Of a DNA stretch of 64,000 nucleotides, positions 42,085 through 50,246 are shown piece after piece; position 1 is the stretch's first letter, and every line of letters begins with the position of its first letter. Source of the DNA: a virus. The notes beneath the pieces were generated by a model, which was not told the DNA's origin, did not search any database, and worked only from the letters and a program-made list of their open reading frames with translations. Where the stretch lies: the IMG/VR virus record IMGVR_UViG_3300043425_001539, positions 1-64,000 of that record. One strand, given 5' to 3'. The translations under genes were made by a program, and so were the position numbers.

Positions 42085-43262
42085 TAAAACAATTGTGTTC
42101 TGACAATTAATTCCGGTGAAAGCGCAGGTAAACCCATTGCAACTATAAAGCGATTAATAGGATCAATAATACATCGTGCAAATTGCGCATCATAATCAAC
42201 CGGTGGTGCAATTTCTACAGGATAATTACCAGGCAAATATCCAAATACGTTTTCCCCGCCATCATTATTTTTTGCATAATAGAATCTAACCTTGTCGCCG
42301 CTTTTAATTAATTGATACTTATTTTTCCATTTACTATTATTGATTAAAAAATTATGATATCCTGAAGCACGAACGTGCATTGGACAATGGTCATTAATTA
42401 CTAATTTTTTTCTATCATCAGCAATTCCTTTTTCATAATCTCCTATGCTTGAAGACATAGAAATATTTTCAATGTTATCCAACATAAATGTTTCTTTTTC
42501 CCGTTTAAGAATTTCTGTAAATTTGCGTAAATTTAATGATTTACGTTCTCTTAGGATAACTTCAAGCAATTCTTTTAACTTTTTTCTTGCAAATGCTGGT
42601 GTTGAAGATTGAGCAATCTCCACGCCTGTTGCTTTAATTTTTTGTTGTGAATTATAAAAAATTCCGCCATTTGCACCACCTTTCCAAGCAAGATCTAATA
42701 CATATTTCTTTTTCTTTAAAAAGATTCCTGAATATGAAAGGGTTTCCATTTCCAAATCTTGAATATTTTCTGTGCCTGATTTTTTAGCCATAGATTCAAA
42801 ATTTTTCTCAAGATATTCTTTAAGACGATTTTCATAAATCATCATAATTAGTTTTCTTGTATCTTCTTTCCAATCACAGCCATTGACAATTTCTTGTAAA
42901 GTTATATAACAAGAATCCGTGTCTCCATAAACAGCAACCTCATCTTTTACCGGGTTTACTGTGTTTAATCCTAGTAATTCATGAAGCTTTTTATCTTTAT
43001 GCCAAAATTCTAAAAAATAACGATTAATAATTCTGCTTGTAAATTTAATCATTTCTTGTCCTTGTAAAGTAATAGCTTCAGCTACTTTTACGTTATAACC
43101 AACAAAATAAGTTGATGCTAATGCTCCATAACAACTATTAATAAAGATTTTTACAGATTGTTCCTCATTTTTTTTAAGATTCATTAAATATGTTAACCTT
43201 TCTATTTCCGATAAAATTTCTTCTCTAGTTGCAGAAGAAGGATCAATTTTACAGTATTTCAT
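42084..43262 (-). CDS. 43B: DNA polymerase B family, C-terminal part (T4 gp43 second half)
   Basis: 392 residues comprising the palm and thumb: motif B within VKIFINSCYGAL (residues 37-48), motif C YGDTDS at 112-117 with catalytic aspartates, then KKKYVLDLAWKGG and the thumb. The exonuclease domain and motif A are encoded separately at 59281-60657. The halves sum to 850 residues (T4 gp43: 898). No intein residues occur at either end, so the holoenzyme must assemble non-covalently, as in T4-like phages with 43A/43B. A GAATATAA motif is 17 bases before the ATG. The start region is duplicated at 44429-44548. Confidence 0.93.
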   Translation of the reverse strand: MKYCKIDPSSATREEILSEIERLTYLMNLKKNEEQSVKIFINSCYGALASTYFVGYNVKVAEAITLQGQEMIKFTSRIINRYFLEFWHKDKKLHELLGLNTVNPVKDEVAVYGDTDSCYITLQEIVNGCDWKEDTRKLIMMIYENRLKEYLEKNFESMAKKSGTENIQDLEMETLSYSGIFLKKKKYVLDLAWKGGANGGIFYNSQQKIKATGVEIAQSSTPAFARKKLKELLEVILRERKSLNLRKFTEILKREKETFMLDNIENISMSSSIGDYEKGIADDRKKLVINDHCPMHVRASGYHNFLINNSKWKNKYQLIKSGDKVRFYYAKNNDGGENVFGYLPGNYPVEIAPPVDYDAQFARCIIDPINRFIVAMGLPALSPELIVRTQLF

Positions 43263-43278
43263 TAAAAATTGTTTAAAT

Positions 43279-43288
43279 TTATATTCAT
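43279..43288 (-). promoter_or_regulatory. GAATATAA promoter-like motif before polymerase C-part
   Basis: ATGAATATAA followed by ATTTAAA on the minus strand, 17 bases from the ATG, one base different from the TTGAATATAA copies at 40431, 47433 and 61191. Confidence 0.35.
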
Positions 43289-43389
43289 TATTTATTAAAT
43301 AGTTTTTTTTAAAAATATCACCAAATTAATGTTTTTTTCATTTGTGTGTTTTATGTTTTTTATATATAAACAAAAATAATATCATAGAA

Positions 43390-44463
43390 ATGTTTAAAGA
43401 ACTTATTACAAATCACTTAAAAGAATTCGGCACGCTAAAAGGATTTCAGCAAAAATATAAAGATTTAATTAAAACCGAAATTATAAACTACCATTCATTT
43501 CAAGAATTTGCTTATTTTCAATATTATGAATTAACAGAACGACCTAAATGTAATTGTGGTTCAAGCGTTTCTTTTCGTGGCTTTGCAAACGGTTATTTAA
43601 AATTTTGTAAACCATGTGGGTTAAAACAAAAATGGATAAACTATGAAAAACCAAACATCAAAGAAGTTAAAAAATGTTTAAATTGCAATAATGAATATGA
43701 ATTCAAGCCAAGAAAAAAAGAACGTTTATTCTGTTCAACTAAATGTTCAGCAAAATATATGCACGAAAATATGAGTAAAGAAAATAAAGAAATGCGTGTA
43801 TCAAAAATTAAAAAAACCAATTTATTAAAATATGGCAGTGAGTGGGTAGTTAATTCAGAATACACAAAAAATAAAACATTTGAAAAACATGGATATTACT
43901 ATCCATTCCAATCGGAAAAAATTTTAAATAAATGTACTGAAACACACAAAAAACTTACAGGATATACAAATCCTTTACATAATCCGTTGACTGTAAAAAA
44001 AATGATTGATACTAAAATGGATAAATATGGAGATTTGCTTAAACCAATATATTCATATAAAGATTTTATTTTACCGTCTGGGACTACAATTAAAGTACAA
44101 GGATATGAAGATCTTGCTATTAATTATTTACTTAAATATTATAAAGAATCGGATATCATAATAGGGCGCGCCCAAATTGAAAAATACACAGGTCCTTTAA
44201 CATATACATCAGGTAATAAAATTCATAGGTATTATCCTGATATTTATATTGCATCAAAAAACTTAGTAATTGAAGTAAAATCCAAATATACTTTTAATTT
44301 GCATAAAGAAAAACTCAATTTTGTATATGACAATTTAAAAAAAGGCCCATTAACATTTCATATATTTATTTTTAATAGTAGAAATGCCAATGAACCTATT
44401 ATTATAGAATCAATTGATGAATTGTGTGTTAGATCTTTACCGCCTGCTCCTCATTTTTTTTAA
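43390..44463 (+). CDS. Free-standing homing endonuclease (PD-(D/E)XK-like) beside polymerase gene
   Basis: 357 residues from ATG 43390 (MFKELITNHL), the only substantial gene on the plus strand in this region. The frame begins 48 bases earlier, but a TATATAAAC late-like element at 43364-43372 favours the ATG at 43390. Zinc-binding pairs are visible (CNCG ... CKPCG; CLNCNNEY ... FCSTKCS), followed by KYG-type repeats (NLLKYGSEWVVNS, FEKHGYYYPFQS, MDKYGDLLKP). The C-terminal nuclease core is YYPDIYIASKNLVIEVKSKY, a D...ExK motif. Its last 35 bases run antisense to the polymerase fragment at 44429-44548, so it arrived with or within polymerase sequence. Confidence 0.8.
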   Translation: MFKELITNHLKEFGTLKGFQQKYKDLIKTEIINYHSFQEFAYFQYYELTERPKCNCGSSVSFRGFANGYLKFCKPCGLKQKWINYEKPNIKEVKKCLNCNNEYEFKPRKKERLFCSTKCSAKYMHENMSKENKEMRVSKIKKTNLLKYGSEWVVNSEYTKNKTFEKHGYYYPFQSEKILNKCTETHKKLTGYTNPLHNPLTVKKMIDTKMDKYGDLLKPIYSYKDFILPSGTTIKVQGYEDLAINYLLKYYKESDIIIGRAQIEKYTGPLTYTSGNKIHRYYPDIYIASKNLVIEVKSKYTFNLHKEKLNFVYDNLKKGPLTFHIFIFNSRNANEPIIIESIDELCVRSLPPAPHFF

Positions 44464-44548
44464 GATTCATTAAATTGGTTAATCTTGATATTTCAGCTTT
44501 TATTTCATCAATGCTGGAATTATTAGGATCTATTTGGCAATATTTCAT
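44429..44548 (-). pseudogene. Diverged duplicate of the 5' end of the polymerase C-part gene
   Basis: From ATG 44548 the frame reads 39 residues and stops at TAA 44429. It aligns without gaps to residues 1-39 of the intact C-part (both start MKYC and share LMNLKKNEEQ and VKI), with 27 of 39 identical. Homology ends exactly before the FINSCYG of polymerase motif B. Beyond that point the DNA is the 3' end of the plus-strand endonuclease. It looks like the left flank of a polymerase gene interrupted at motif B by the endonuclease. It may still be translated as a short peptide. Confidence 0.8.
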
Positions 44549-44569
44549 ATTTATAATTTTTATAAACTT

Positions 44570-44600
44570 AGCGGTTCTTGTTTATTTGACAAGAACCGCT
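44570..44600 (-). terminator. Hairpin after sliding clamp gene
   Basis: AGCGGTTCTTGT and ACAAGAACCGCT (44570-44581 and 44589-44600) form a perfect 12-bp stem with a 7-base loop, eight bases after the clamp stop codon. The tract that follows on the minus strand (AAGTTTATAAAAATT) is only moderately T-rich, so it may be a terminator or an mRNA-stabilising hairpin. Confidence 0.55.
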
Positions 44601-44607
44601 GTTTAAA

Positions 44608-45351
44608 TTATTCTGCTTTACCAATAATCATTTTGGTGTCAGATTCTATTGAGTGAAAAATTAAGCGGTCCTCGGAAAGATAAACCATTGTATCTTCTTT
44701 ATCCAAAAAAGCAAATTGGTTTTTATAAACCGACACAGATATGTCTGCTGATTTATTTTCAATTTGACCAATATTAAGATTAAAGCTTTTACCTGATACT
44801 ATTACATTTCCTTTTTTTACTCCAAGAGTTAAAAGCTTTTGGTCGGAATCAATACCAGCTAAGCTATTAATTTTGGATTGAATTTCTTTAGTAAGAACAA
44901 ATGAAATTTCTGAAGATGAAGAATCGGCAATTTTGTCCATCATTTCATCCGTGATATAGGTAAAAAGCCTTAAACTTGCACATTGAAAGTTGATGTCCAA
45001 TGATTCATTTTTAAGATTAATATCTGTTCCTACATTTCCGTCTGATGTTGATTCTTGGTGTAGCTCAAAGTTAATTGCGCTGTTACCAAAATGCGAAAAA
45101 GCTTTCATCATTCGTTCAACAGAAAATAGACCAAATTTGACATCTTCGTCAAATGCATCATCATTGCTAAACATTCGCCCAATTGGTATCTTTGAAGATT
45201 TAACAACTGATCTTTCAGGTGTATGCGTTTTTGCTTTTAAATAACCGTCTTCAACTTCAAGTAAAAGGTTTGATGAAACGGGTGAAAATCTTTTTAAGAA
45301 ATTTGTTAGCTCTTCGGTTGAAGTAAGTTGTAAAGATTTAGTACTTTTCAT
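44608..45351 (-). CDS. 45: Sliding clamp (T4 gp45-like)
   Basis: 247 residues (T4 gp45: 228). The N-terminal segment LTSTEELTNFLKRFSPVSSN with LLLEVEDGYLKAKTHTPERS, and the central strands (FGLFSVERMMKAFSHFG), fit the two-domain T4 clamp. The trimeric ring tethers polymerase to DNA and in T4 also activates late transcription with gp55 and gp33. It is encoded in the replication block, with the clamp loader some 20 kb away. Confidence 0.8.
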   Translation of the reverse strand: MKSTKSLQLTSTEELTNFLKRFSPVSSNLLLEVEDGYLKAKTHTPERSVVKSSKIPIGRMFSNDDAFDEDVKFGLFSVERMMKAFSHFGNSAINFELHQESTSDGNVGTDINLKNESLDINFQCASLRLFTYITDEMMDKIADSSSSEISFVLTKEIQSKINSLAGIDSDQKLLTLGVKKGNVIVSGKSFNLNIGQIENKSADISVSVYKNQFAFLDKEDTMVYLSEDRLIFHSIESDTKMIIGKAE

Positions 45352-45395
45352 TGCGTATAATTTTAATTATTTTATTCATATTTAAACATATAGTT

Positions 45396-46013
45396 TTAAA
45401 TTATCTGATCTATTAATCCGTATTTTAAACATTGTTTAGAGTTCCACCAAATATCATGTGAAAGTATTTTATCTAAATCTTTAGCAGGAATTTTTGTTTT
45501 TGCTGTATACCATTCCTTTATGGTTTTCATAATGTTATCATTGCTTGTCATCTGATCTTTAAGTCTACTATATTTTCCCCAATGTACATCACTTAATTCA
45601 TGAATTAACATATATGAATTTTTTCTCATTAATCTTTTTGCTCCTGCTGTTGATATAATAGTTGCACCAGATGCTGCAGCTCCTTCAATTACTGTTATAA
45701 CTGGCGTTAATGAAGAAATGCGTTCAATCGTATCCGCAATTGCAAATGATGAAAAAACTTCGCCACCCATAGAATTTATATGTAAAAATATAGGCGCGGG
45801 TGATCCTACTTCTTGCATTGATGAAAATGCGGTGGGCGCTAATCTCATTGATAGTTCATGCAAGGCGCGATTAAGAGCCATTGCTGATGATTCATCCACT
45901 CCGCCATAAAACCAAACGTGGTCACCTATAACCGAAACTGCTTGATGCGTAGATAAGTCTGAATCATAATCATTCTTTTTTAAATTTAATAAATTTGTGT
46001 TTTGTGTAATCAT
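45396..46013 (-). CDS. clpP: ClpP-like serine protease
   Basis: 205 residues of the ClpP/crotonase fold. The oxyanion region is IFLHINSMGGEVFSSFAIAD. The catalytic Ser is in EGAAASGATIIS, the catalytic His in SYMLIHELS, and an Asp in LDKILSHDIWW completes the triad. No ClpX-type partner is encoded nearby. In many phages a ClpP-like enzyme serves as prohead protease. T4 uses gp21 instead, and no gp21-like gene is seen in this window, so head maturation is one possibility and regulatory proteolysis another. The ATG overlaps the gp52 stop (ATGA). Confidence 0.85.
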   Translation of the reverse strand: MITQNTNLLNLKKNDYDSDLSTHQAVSVIGDHVWFYGGVDESSAMALNRALHELSMRLAPTAFSSMQEVGSPAPIFLHINSMGGEVFSSFAIADTIERISSLTPVITVIEGAAASGATIISTAGAKRLMRKNSYMLIHELSDVHWGKYSRLKDQMTSNDNIMKTIKEWYTAKTKIPAKDLDKILSHDIWWNSKQCLKYGLIDQII

Positions 46014-47404
46014 AGTTCGTCTTCTTCTTCATTTTGCTGGAATATTTCAATACCATCAATTTCGTCTTCTTCAGACTCAAATAAATTTACTGATGATATT
46101 GATCTATTAGTTGTTGCTCTGCTTAATGCTGTGTCTTCAGCTTTTTCAAAATCTTTAATTGCTTCAGATAATTCTTTTTCTTGTTTTTTAATTTCCTCTT
46201 TTAGGAATGCAATTCTTTCTCGCGTTCTTGTAAGTTCTTCTTCGGTTAATGTTTTTAACAAAATTGAATCAAGACGACGTCTAATATGAGAATGATTAAC
46301 TGTTAACTCGGTTAAAAAATCATTTACTTCTGAATCTGAACGCATTTTATTTTTGTTATTTAACATAAAGATAAAATACTTTTCTTTGAATGTCAAAAAT
46401 AATAATTCATCATCATTCAGATTTTTGTAATGTTGAATCCGTTTAACTCGTAAATCCGCTAATCTATAACGATAGTCATTGATATAATCTTCAATTCTAT
46501 CATATTCAATAACTAAGCCATCTTTAACAAAGACGGGTGTTTCTGTGATAAGCATTTTAACACTTTTATCTACAGCTTCTAAAAATACTGGCCACTCTTC
46601 TTTGTTACCCGTAAAATTTAAAATAACATCAATATTTGTGGAAGAATTATTAATCATTTTTACAGAATGTTTTTCAAGAATTGTTTCCAATTTCTTTAAA
46701 AAACTGCTATACTTCATCAATGGAGGCAATTCTAAAATCCTGATTGATTTTACGTCTTCATTTACTTGAAGACTTCCTTCAATCAACCAAGTTTTGTTCA
46801 TCCCTTTATACCTCTTGATTTTGCCTTTAAAGTTTTTAAACTTAGGAATAATTTCTTTGGATTTGCCTTCAAGAAATTTTTGAACATCTTCCAAATCCCT
46901 GGGCAACACTGTTGTTTTATACCCGACGGCTATACCAATAATCATATTAGTGATACCGATTGGCATATCTAACCATAAAGGATCCCAAGATCCTTCTTCA
47001 TTTTTAACATTTAAAAATTCACTCTTACGAATTAATTCTGCAATTCTTGGATTGATTTTAATTGAAGTGTAACGCGCAGCGGATGCTTCGTGATTAATAG
47101 GTGTACCAAAAAAACCATCACCTAACAAAAGTTGTTCGCTATTTCCAAATGGACGAGCTAATTTATTAATTGCGCCTGTTAATGACTTATCACCGTGGTG
47201 ATATCCATCAGATATACAAGATCCGACCAGTGATATAGTTTTATTATAATTATGAGGTGCATTAATTAGGATAAATCGTTGTACGTTTGTTAAAGCGTCG
47301 TAAAAGGAAGGGATTCCTCGATTTTCTAATACATATAAAGCATAATTTCTAAAATTAACATCAATTTGCTTTGATATGTTTAATGGATATGATTTAGTTT
47401 TCAA
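46010..47404 (-). CDS. 52: DNA topoisomerase II medium subunit (T4 gp52-like)
   Basis: 464 residues (T4 gp52: 442), the breakage-reunion subunit equivalent to GyrA/ParC. The catalytic tyrosine lies in HEASAARYTSIK, the tower region follows (YKTTVLPRDLEDVQKF), and the C-terminus is a coiled coil with an acidic tail. The start appears to be TTG at 47404; no in-frame ATG precedes the conserved YPLNISKQIDVNFRNYALYV region. A TTGAATATAA element is 29 bases upstream. It works with the gp39-like subunit encoded at 48284-50125. Confidence 0.92.
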   Translation of the reverse strand: MKTKSYPLNISKQIDVNFRNYALYVLENRGIPSFYDALTNVQRFILINAPHNYNKTISLVGSCISDGYHHGDKSLTGAINKLARPFGNSEQLLLGDGFFGTPINHEASAARYTSIKINPRIAELIRKSEFLNVKNEEGSWDPLWLDMPIGITNMIIGIAVGYKTTVLPRDLEDVQKFLEGKSKEIIPKFKNFKGKIKRYKGMNKTWLIEGSLQVNEDVKSIRILELPPLMKYSSFLKKLETILEKHSVKMINNSSTNIDVILNFTGNKEEWPVFLEAVDKSVKMLITETPVFVKDGLVIEYDRIEDYINDYRYRLADLRVKRIQHYKNLNDDELLFLTFKEKYFIFMLNNKNKMRSDSEVNDFLTELTVNHSHIRRRLDSILLKTLTEEELTRTRERIAFLKEEIKKQEKELSEAIKDFEKAEDTALSRATTNRSISSVNLFESEEDEIDGIEIFQQNEEEDEL

Positions 47405-47432
47405 AATATTGATAAGTTTAATATTGTTAAAT

Positions 47433-47442
47433 TTATATTCAA
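47433..47442 (-). promoter_or_regulatory. TTGAATATAA promoter-like motif before gene 52
   Basis: Exact TTGAATATAA, followed by ATTTAAC on the minus strand, 29 bases before the TTG start. It lies just after the terminator at 47463-47495, as expected for a new transcription start. Confidence 0.45.
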
Positions 47443-47462
47443 TAATTTTTTAAAGTTCTTAC

Positions 47463-47495
47463 AAAAAAACAGAGGAATTTAAAATTCCTCTGTTT
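47463..47495 (-). terminator. Rho-independent terminator after acidic protein gene
   Basis: A perfect inverted repeat (47467-47480 and 47482-47495, core AACAGAGGAATT) is followed on the minus strand by seven T. It lies 14 bases after the stop of the acidic repeat protein gene. Confidence 0.85.
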
Positions 47496-47508
47496 AGACG
47501 AGATATAT

Positions 47509-47835
47509 TTAGATTGAATCCAATCCCAAATCTTCAACCTCTTTTTCTTTTTTGTTTTTCTTTTTTACTTTTTTAGAATCTTCCTCTTCAGAATCTTCTT
47601 CCTCTTCAGAATCTTCTTCCTCTTCAGAATCTTCTTCCTCTTTAGAATCTTCTTCCTCTTTAGAATCTTCTTCCTCTTTAGAATCTTCTTCCTCTTCAGA
47701 ATCTTCTTCCTTTTCAGAATCTTCTTCCTCTTCAGAATCTTCTACGTTTTTTTTCACAAGGTCTTCTTCCTCTTCAGACAATTTATTTTTCTCAAACTCT
47801 GTTATAAAGTCGCCGAAGCTTTTTAAATGTTTCAT
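47509..47835 (-). CDS. Acidic repeat protein with capsid-targeting-like N-terminus
   Basis: 108 residues. It begins MKHLKSFGDFITE, sharing the MK-x-hydrophobic-K-x-F-x-x-F-(I/L)-x-E start with four other genes here. That resembles the T4 capsid-targeting sequence (MKTYQEFIAE) removed by the prohead protease after (I/L)xE. From about residue 20 to 85 it is nine or so hexapeptide repeats of Ser-Glu/Lys-Glu-Glu-Glu-Asp, ending in a basic KKVKKKNKKEKE. Such an extremely acidic body could mimic DNA or neutralise basic proteins in the head. Function is inferred from the N-terminus only. Confidence 0.6.
   Translation of the reverse strand: MKHLKSFGDFITEFEKNKLSEEEEDLVKKNVEDSEEEEDSEKEEDSEEEEDSKEEEDSKEEEDSKEEEDSEEEEDSEEEEDSEEEDSKKVKKKNKKEKEVEDLGLDSI
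47578..47743 (-). repeat. 18-bp coding tandem repeat
   Basis: About nine copies of an 18-base unit reading gat-tct-gaa-gag-gaa-gaa on the minus strand encode the DSEEEE repeats. Copies differ mainly by single bases (gaa to aaa). They are contiguous with no spacers and are likely to expand and contract. Confidence 0.85.
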
Positions 47836-47866
47836 ATTTATTATTTTTGTTTTTAATTAAAGCATC

Positions 47867-48226
47867 TTATTTTAAAGACAGTAAGTACTTTAGTTTTTGA
47901 ATATCCGCAATAACTTCATCTTTAATATTTGCTAATTCTGAATCTTGTTGCGCCATAAAAGTATTATTCATAAAATCTTCAAACGATTCAATAAATGCAT
48001 CAATTTTAAGATTATCATAATCTGCAAGGGTTATTTGCCTAACTCCATCAAACTTAGGTCTCTTATACTTTCCGCTATAAACTTCAACTATTCTGTCAAA
48101 TTTATCGCTTAAGCTTTCATAGGTTTCACCAAATGCTTTATGTTCTGCATACGAAGTAGTTTGCCAATGTAAAATTTTAAGCTGTCCTTGAATTTGGACA
48201 ATATTTGCAAGTAAGTCCTTTTCCAT
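47867..48226 (-). CDS. Ferritin/Dps-like helical protein
   Basis: 119 residues, all helical. The segment GQLKILHWQTTSYAEHKAFG followed by TYESLSDKFDRIVEVYSGKY has the spacing of His, Glu and Asp typical of ferritin-like four-helix bundles, as in a family of small phage proteins with Dps-like character. DNA binding or metal oxidation is possible but not shown. A perfect TATAAATA late promoter is 17 bases before the ATG, so it is made late, consistent with a packaged or assembly role. Confidence 0.6.
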   Translation of the reverse strand: MEKDLLANIVQIQGQLKILHWQTTSYAEHKAFGETYESLSDKFDRIVEVYSGKYKRPKFDGVRQITLADYDNLKIDAFIESFEDFMNNTFMAQQDSELANIKDEVIADIQKLKYLLSLK

Positions 48227-48242
48227 TTTATTTTTGTATTTT

Positions 48243-48250
48243 TATTTATA
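48243..48250 (-). promoter_or_regulatory. T4-type late promoter TATAAATA
   Basis: Exact TATAAATA on the minus strand, 17 bases before the ATG at 48226, in the short gap between gene 39 and the ferritin-like gene. Confidence 0.7.
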
Positions 48251-48283
48251 TATCATTTTTGTGGCAAAGCTTATTAATAATTA

Positions 48284-50125
48284 TTAAATTCTTCCTTCAA
48301 GCCACTTTTTTCTTTTGTCTGATGATACACCAAATGCAATGTCAATAAATTTTCCAGCTGACCTATCTTGTCTTACTTTGAACATTTTTCTTTCAGCCAT
48401 AATTACTTGCCAATCTTCAATGCTTAAAGATCCTAAACCTTTTAAATATCGAACTCCTTTATAAGCTTGTCCGCTTTTTTCAAATTCACCCCATTCTTGC
48501 AATGAATAAAAATATTTGCGTTTATTATTTACTTCGGCTGAAACAAGAGGAGTTATTAAAATATTTAATTTGCCTTGCTCAATTACTTGAGGAAACCATT
48601 TATAAAAAAGATTAATTACCAAAGATGCAATATGTCCAATTCCATCAGGATCCCAATCAGTTGCAATTGCAATGTTGGCAAAAGAACATTTACTTCCGTC
48701 TTTAGGTTCAAGATTTAAGATATTCATTAAATCAATAATTTCATTGTTTGTACTTAAATCTGATAGACTCCTTGCATTTTTAATTTTTCCTTTTAATGAA
48801 TAAACAGCATCAACTCGCGGATCTCTTTTTTGTAAAATTGAACCCATAGCCGAAGACCCTTCTACAATAAATAAAGTTCCTTTACTTCCTGACGGCGGAA
48901 AATACTTGTCGCTGATTTTCTTTGCTGCTGCTCTCTTTTTACTTTTGATTGCATTTAAATCTTGTTTAAGATTACGCTCGTCAATTTTCTTCTTTACATT
49001 TTCATAAAATTCTGATCTTAATACTCCATTTTTTAGTTTTTTATAAAATTCTTTTTCAAGTAAAGGTTGAATTTCCCACCGGCCTGCAGCATATTTAGTT
49101 TTATTTTGATCCGCAAATCTAACCAATTTAGGAGGTACATTTAAAACTAAAAATGTATCATAAAAGTGATGGCCTAATTGATAGTCAAGCATTTCGTTGA
49201 TCCAATCAATAAATATTTTTTGATGAATGCCTGTGCAGATAGCGCCATTCACAAAAGATGCGCTTGCGCCGTTTTCATATTTTTCCCAAGCAAAAAATAT
49301 TCCCAATTTGGTTTTAAACATAAGTGCATTATCAGGCAAAAAAGGCAAATTAAGATCAAGCTTCTCGCCATCAAACACAAATTCAATTTCCAAATTGGAA
49401 ATTACCGGGTCTTCCTTTTTAAGGAATTGCCGAAAAATAAACATTGTATGCAAATACTCTTTATCCCATGTGCAATTTTTAAAAACATCTTTTCTTGGAA
49501 TATAAGTTACTGTTGTTCCTGTAACAGCATTCTTTTTCTTTTCGGTTTTCTCTTCTTTGTCTTTGACAAATTTTGTCCAATGAACTTCAAAATGAACCTC
49601 ATTATTTGTGGTTGATACACTAAATTCATCAGACAACATATTAACCAATGCAGCGCCTACGCCGTTTGTTCCGATAAGAGAGTCTGATGAATTTTCGTTA
49701 TAAAAATTTGAACCTGCTCGCAACATTGACATTGCTGTCTCAACATTTGATTGTCCTGTTTTAGGATTAGGCTTTTCTGCATTTATAAATCCGCTTCCAG
49801 TATCTGTTACGGTTACCTGATTTGTTTTGGAATTTATTTCTACCGTAATCTTCGGCATTGTGCCTTTCATTCTTTTTGCTTCGTCAAAAGCATTGTCTAC
49901 AATCTCATTGAGCATTTTGTAGAATCCAACTGAAACAATTTTATTTTTTTCTACAAGTTTGCCATTTTCCACAATTTGAACTTTTTCTTCTGTCTTTTCT
50001 ACACTTCCTATATACATAGTTGGTCTAGCAAGACAGTGTTCAAAATCGCTTAATGCAACTATGGTTTTATTGTCATATTTTGACCTTTTTTCTTTTTCTA
50101 AATCCTTCGGATCTTTATTTGCCAT
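48284..50125 (-). CDS. 39: DNA topoisomerase II large subunit (T4 gp39-like)
   Basis: 613 residues. The GHKL ATPase is at the N-terminus (NEIVDNAFDEAKR, TVTDTGSGF, and the Gly-rich GTNGVGAALVNML), followed by a transducer. The TOPRIM domain has EGSSAMGS and ATDWDPDGIGH, the metal-binding DxD. It is the GyrB/ParE-type partner of the gp52-like subunit; T4 type II topoisomerase consists of gp39, gp60 and gp52. Here ATPase and TOPRIM are in one chain, so there is no gene 60-style break. Confidence 0.95.
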   Translation of the reverse strand: MANKDPKDLEKEKRSKYDNKTIVALSDFEHCLARPTMYIGSVEKTEEKVQIVENGKLVEKNKIVSVGFYKMLNEIVDNAFDEAKRMKGTMPKITVEINSKTNQVTVTDTGSGFINAEKPNPKTGQSNVETAMSMLRAGSNFYNENSSDSLIGTNGVGAALVNMLSDEFSVSTTNNEVHFEVHWTKFVKDKEEKTEKKKNAVTGTTVTYIPRKDVFKNCTWDKEYLHTMFIFRQFLKKEDPVISNLEIEFVFDGEKLDLNLPFLPDNALMFKTKLGIFFAWEKYENGASASFVNGAICTGIHQKIFIDWINEMLDYQLGHHFYDTFLVLNVPPKLVRFADQNKTKYAAGRWEIQPLLEKEFYKKLKNGVLRSEFYENVKKKIDERNLKQDLNAIKSKKRAAAKKISDKYFPPSGSKGTLFIVEGSSAMGSILQKRDPRVDAVYSLKGKIKNARSLSDLSTNNEIIDLMNILNLEPKDGSKCSFANIAIATDWDPDGIGHIASLVINLFYKWFPQVIEQGKLNILITPLVSAEVNNKRKYFYSLQEWGEFEKSGQAYKGVRYLKGLGSLSIEDWQVIMAERKMFKVRQDRSAGKFIDIAFGVSSDKRKKWLEGRI

Positions 50126-50184
50126 AATTTATTTTTTTGTTATTTTTAAGATGCTATTTTCTTGTTGTTATAATTATATCACAC

Positions 50185-50223
50185 AAAAGAAAAAAGTTCT
50201 GTAGAAGTCATCTACAGAACTTT
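50185..50223 (-). terminator. Rho-independent terminator
   Basis: AAAGTTCTGTAGA and its complement (50193-50205 and 50211-50223) pair around a 5-base loop. On the minus strand TTTTTTCTTTT follows. It lies 24 bases after the stop at 50247 and before gene 39. Confidence 0.85.
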
Positions 50224-50246
50224 GTATCTTAAATATTTTAAATATT

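Noticed and set aside
47578-47743. CRISPR-like regular repeats
   Set aside because: Contiguous 18-bp coding repeats without spacers.
47552-47860. Plus-strand Ser-rich frame (ESSSSSESSSS)
   Set aside because: Antisense of the acidic repeat gene; it has no promoter and lies opposite a gene with a clear start and terminator.
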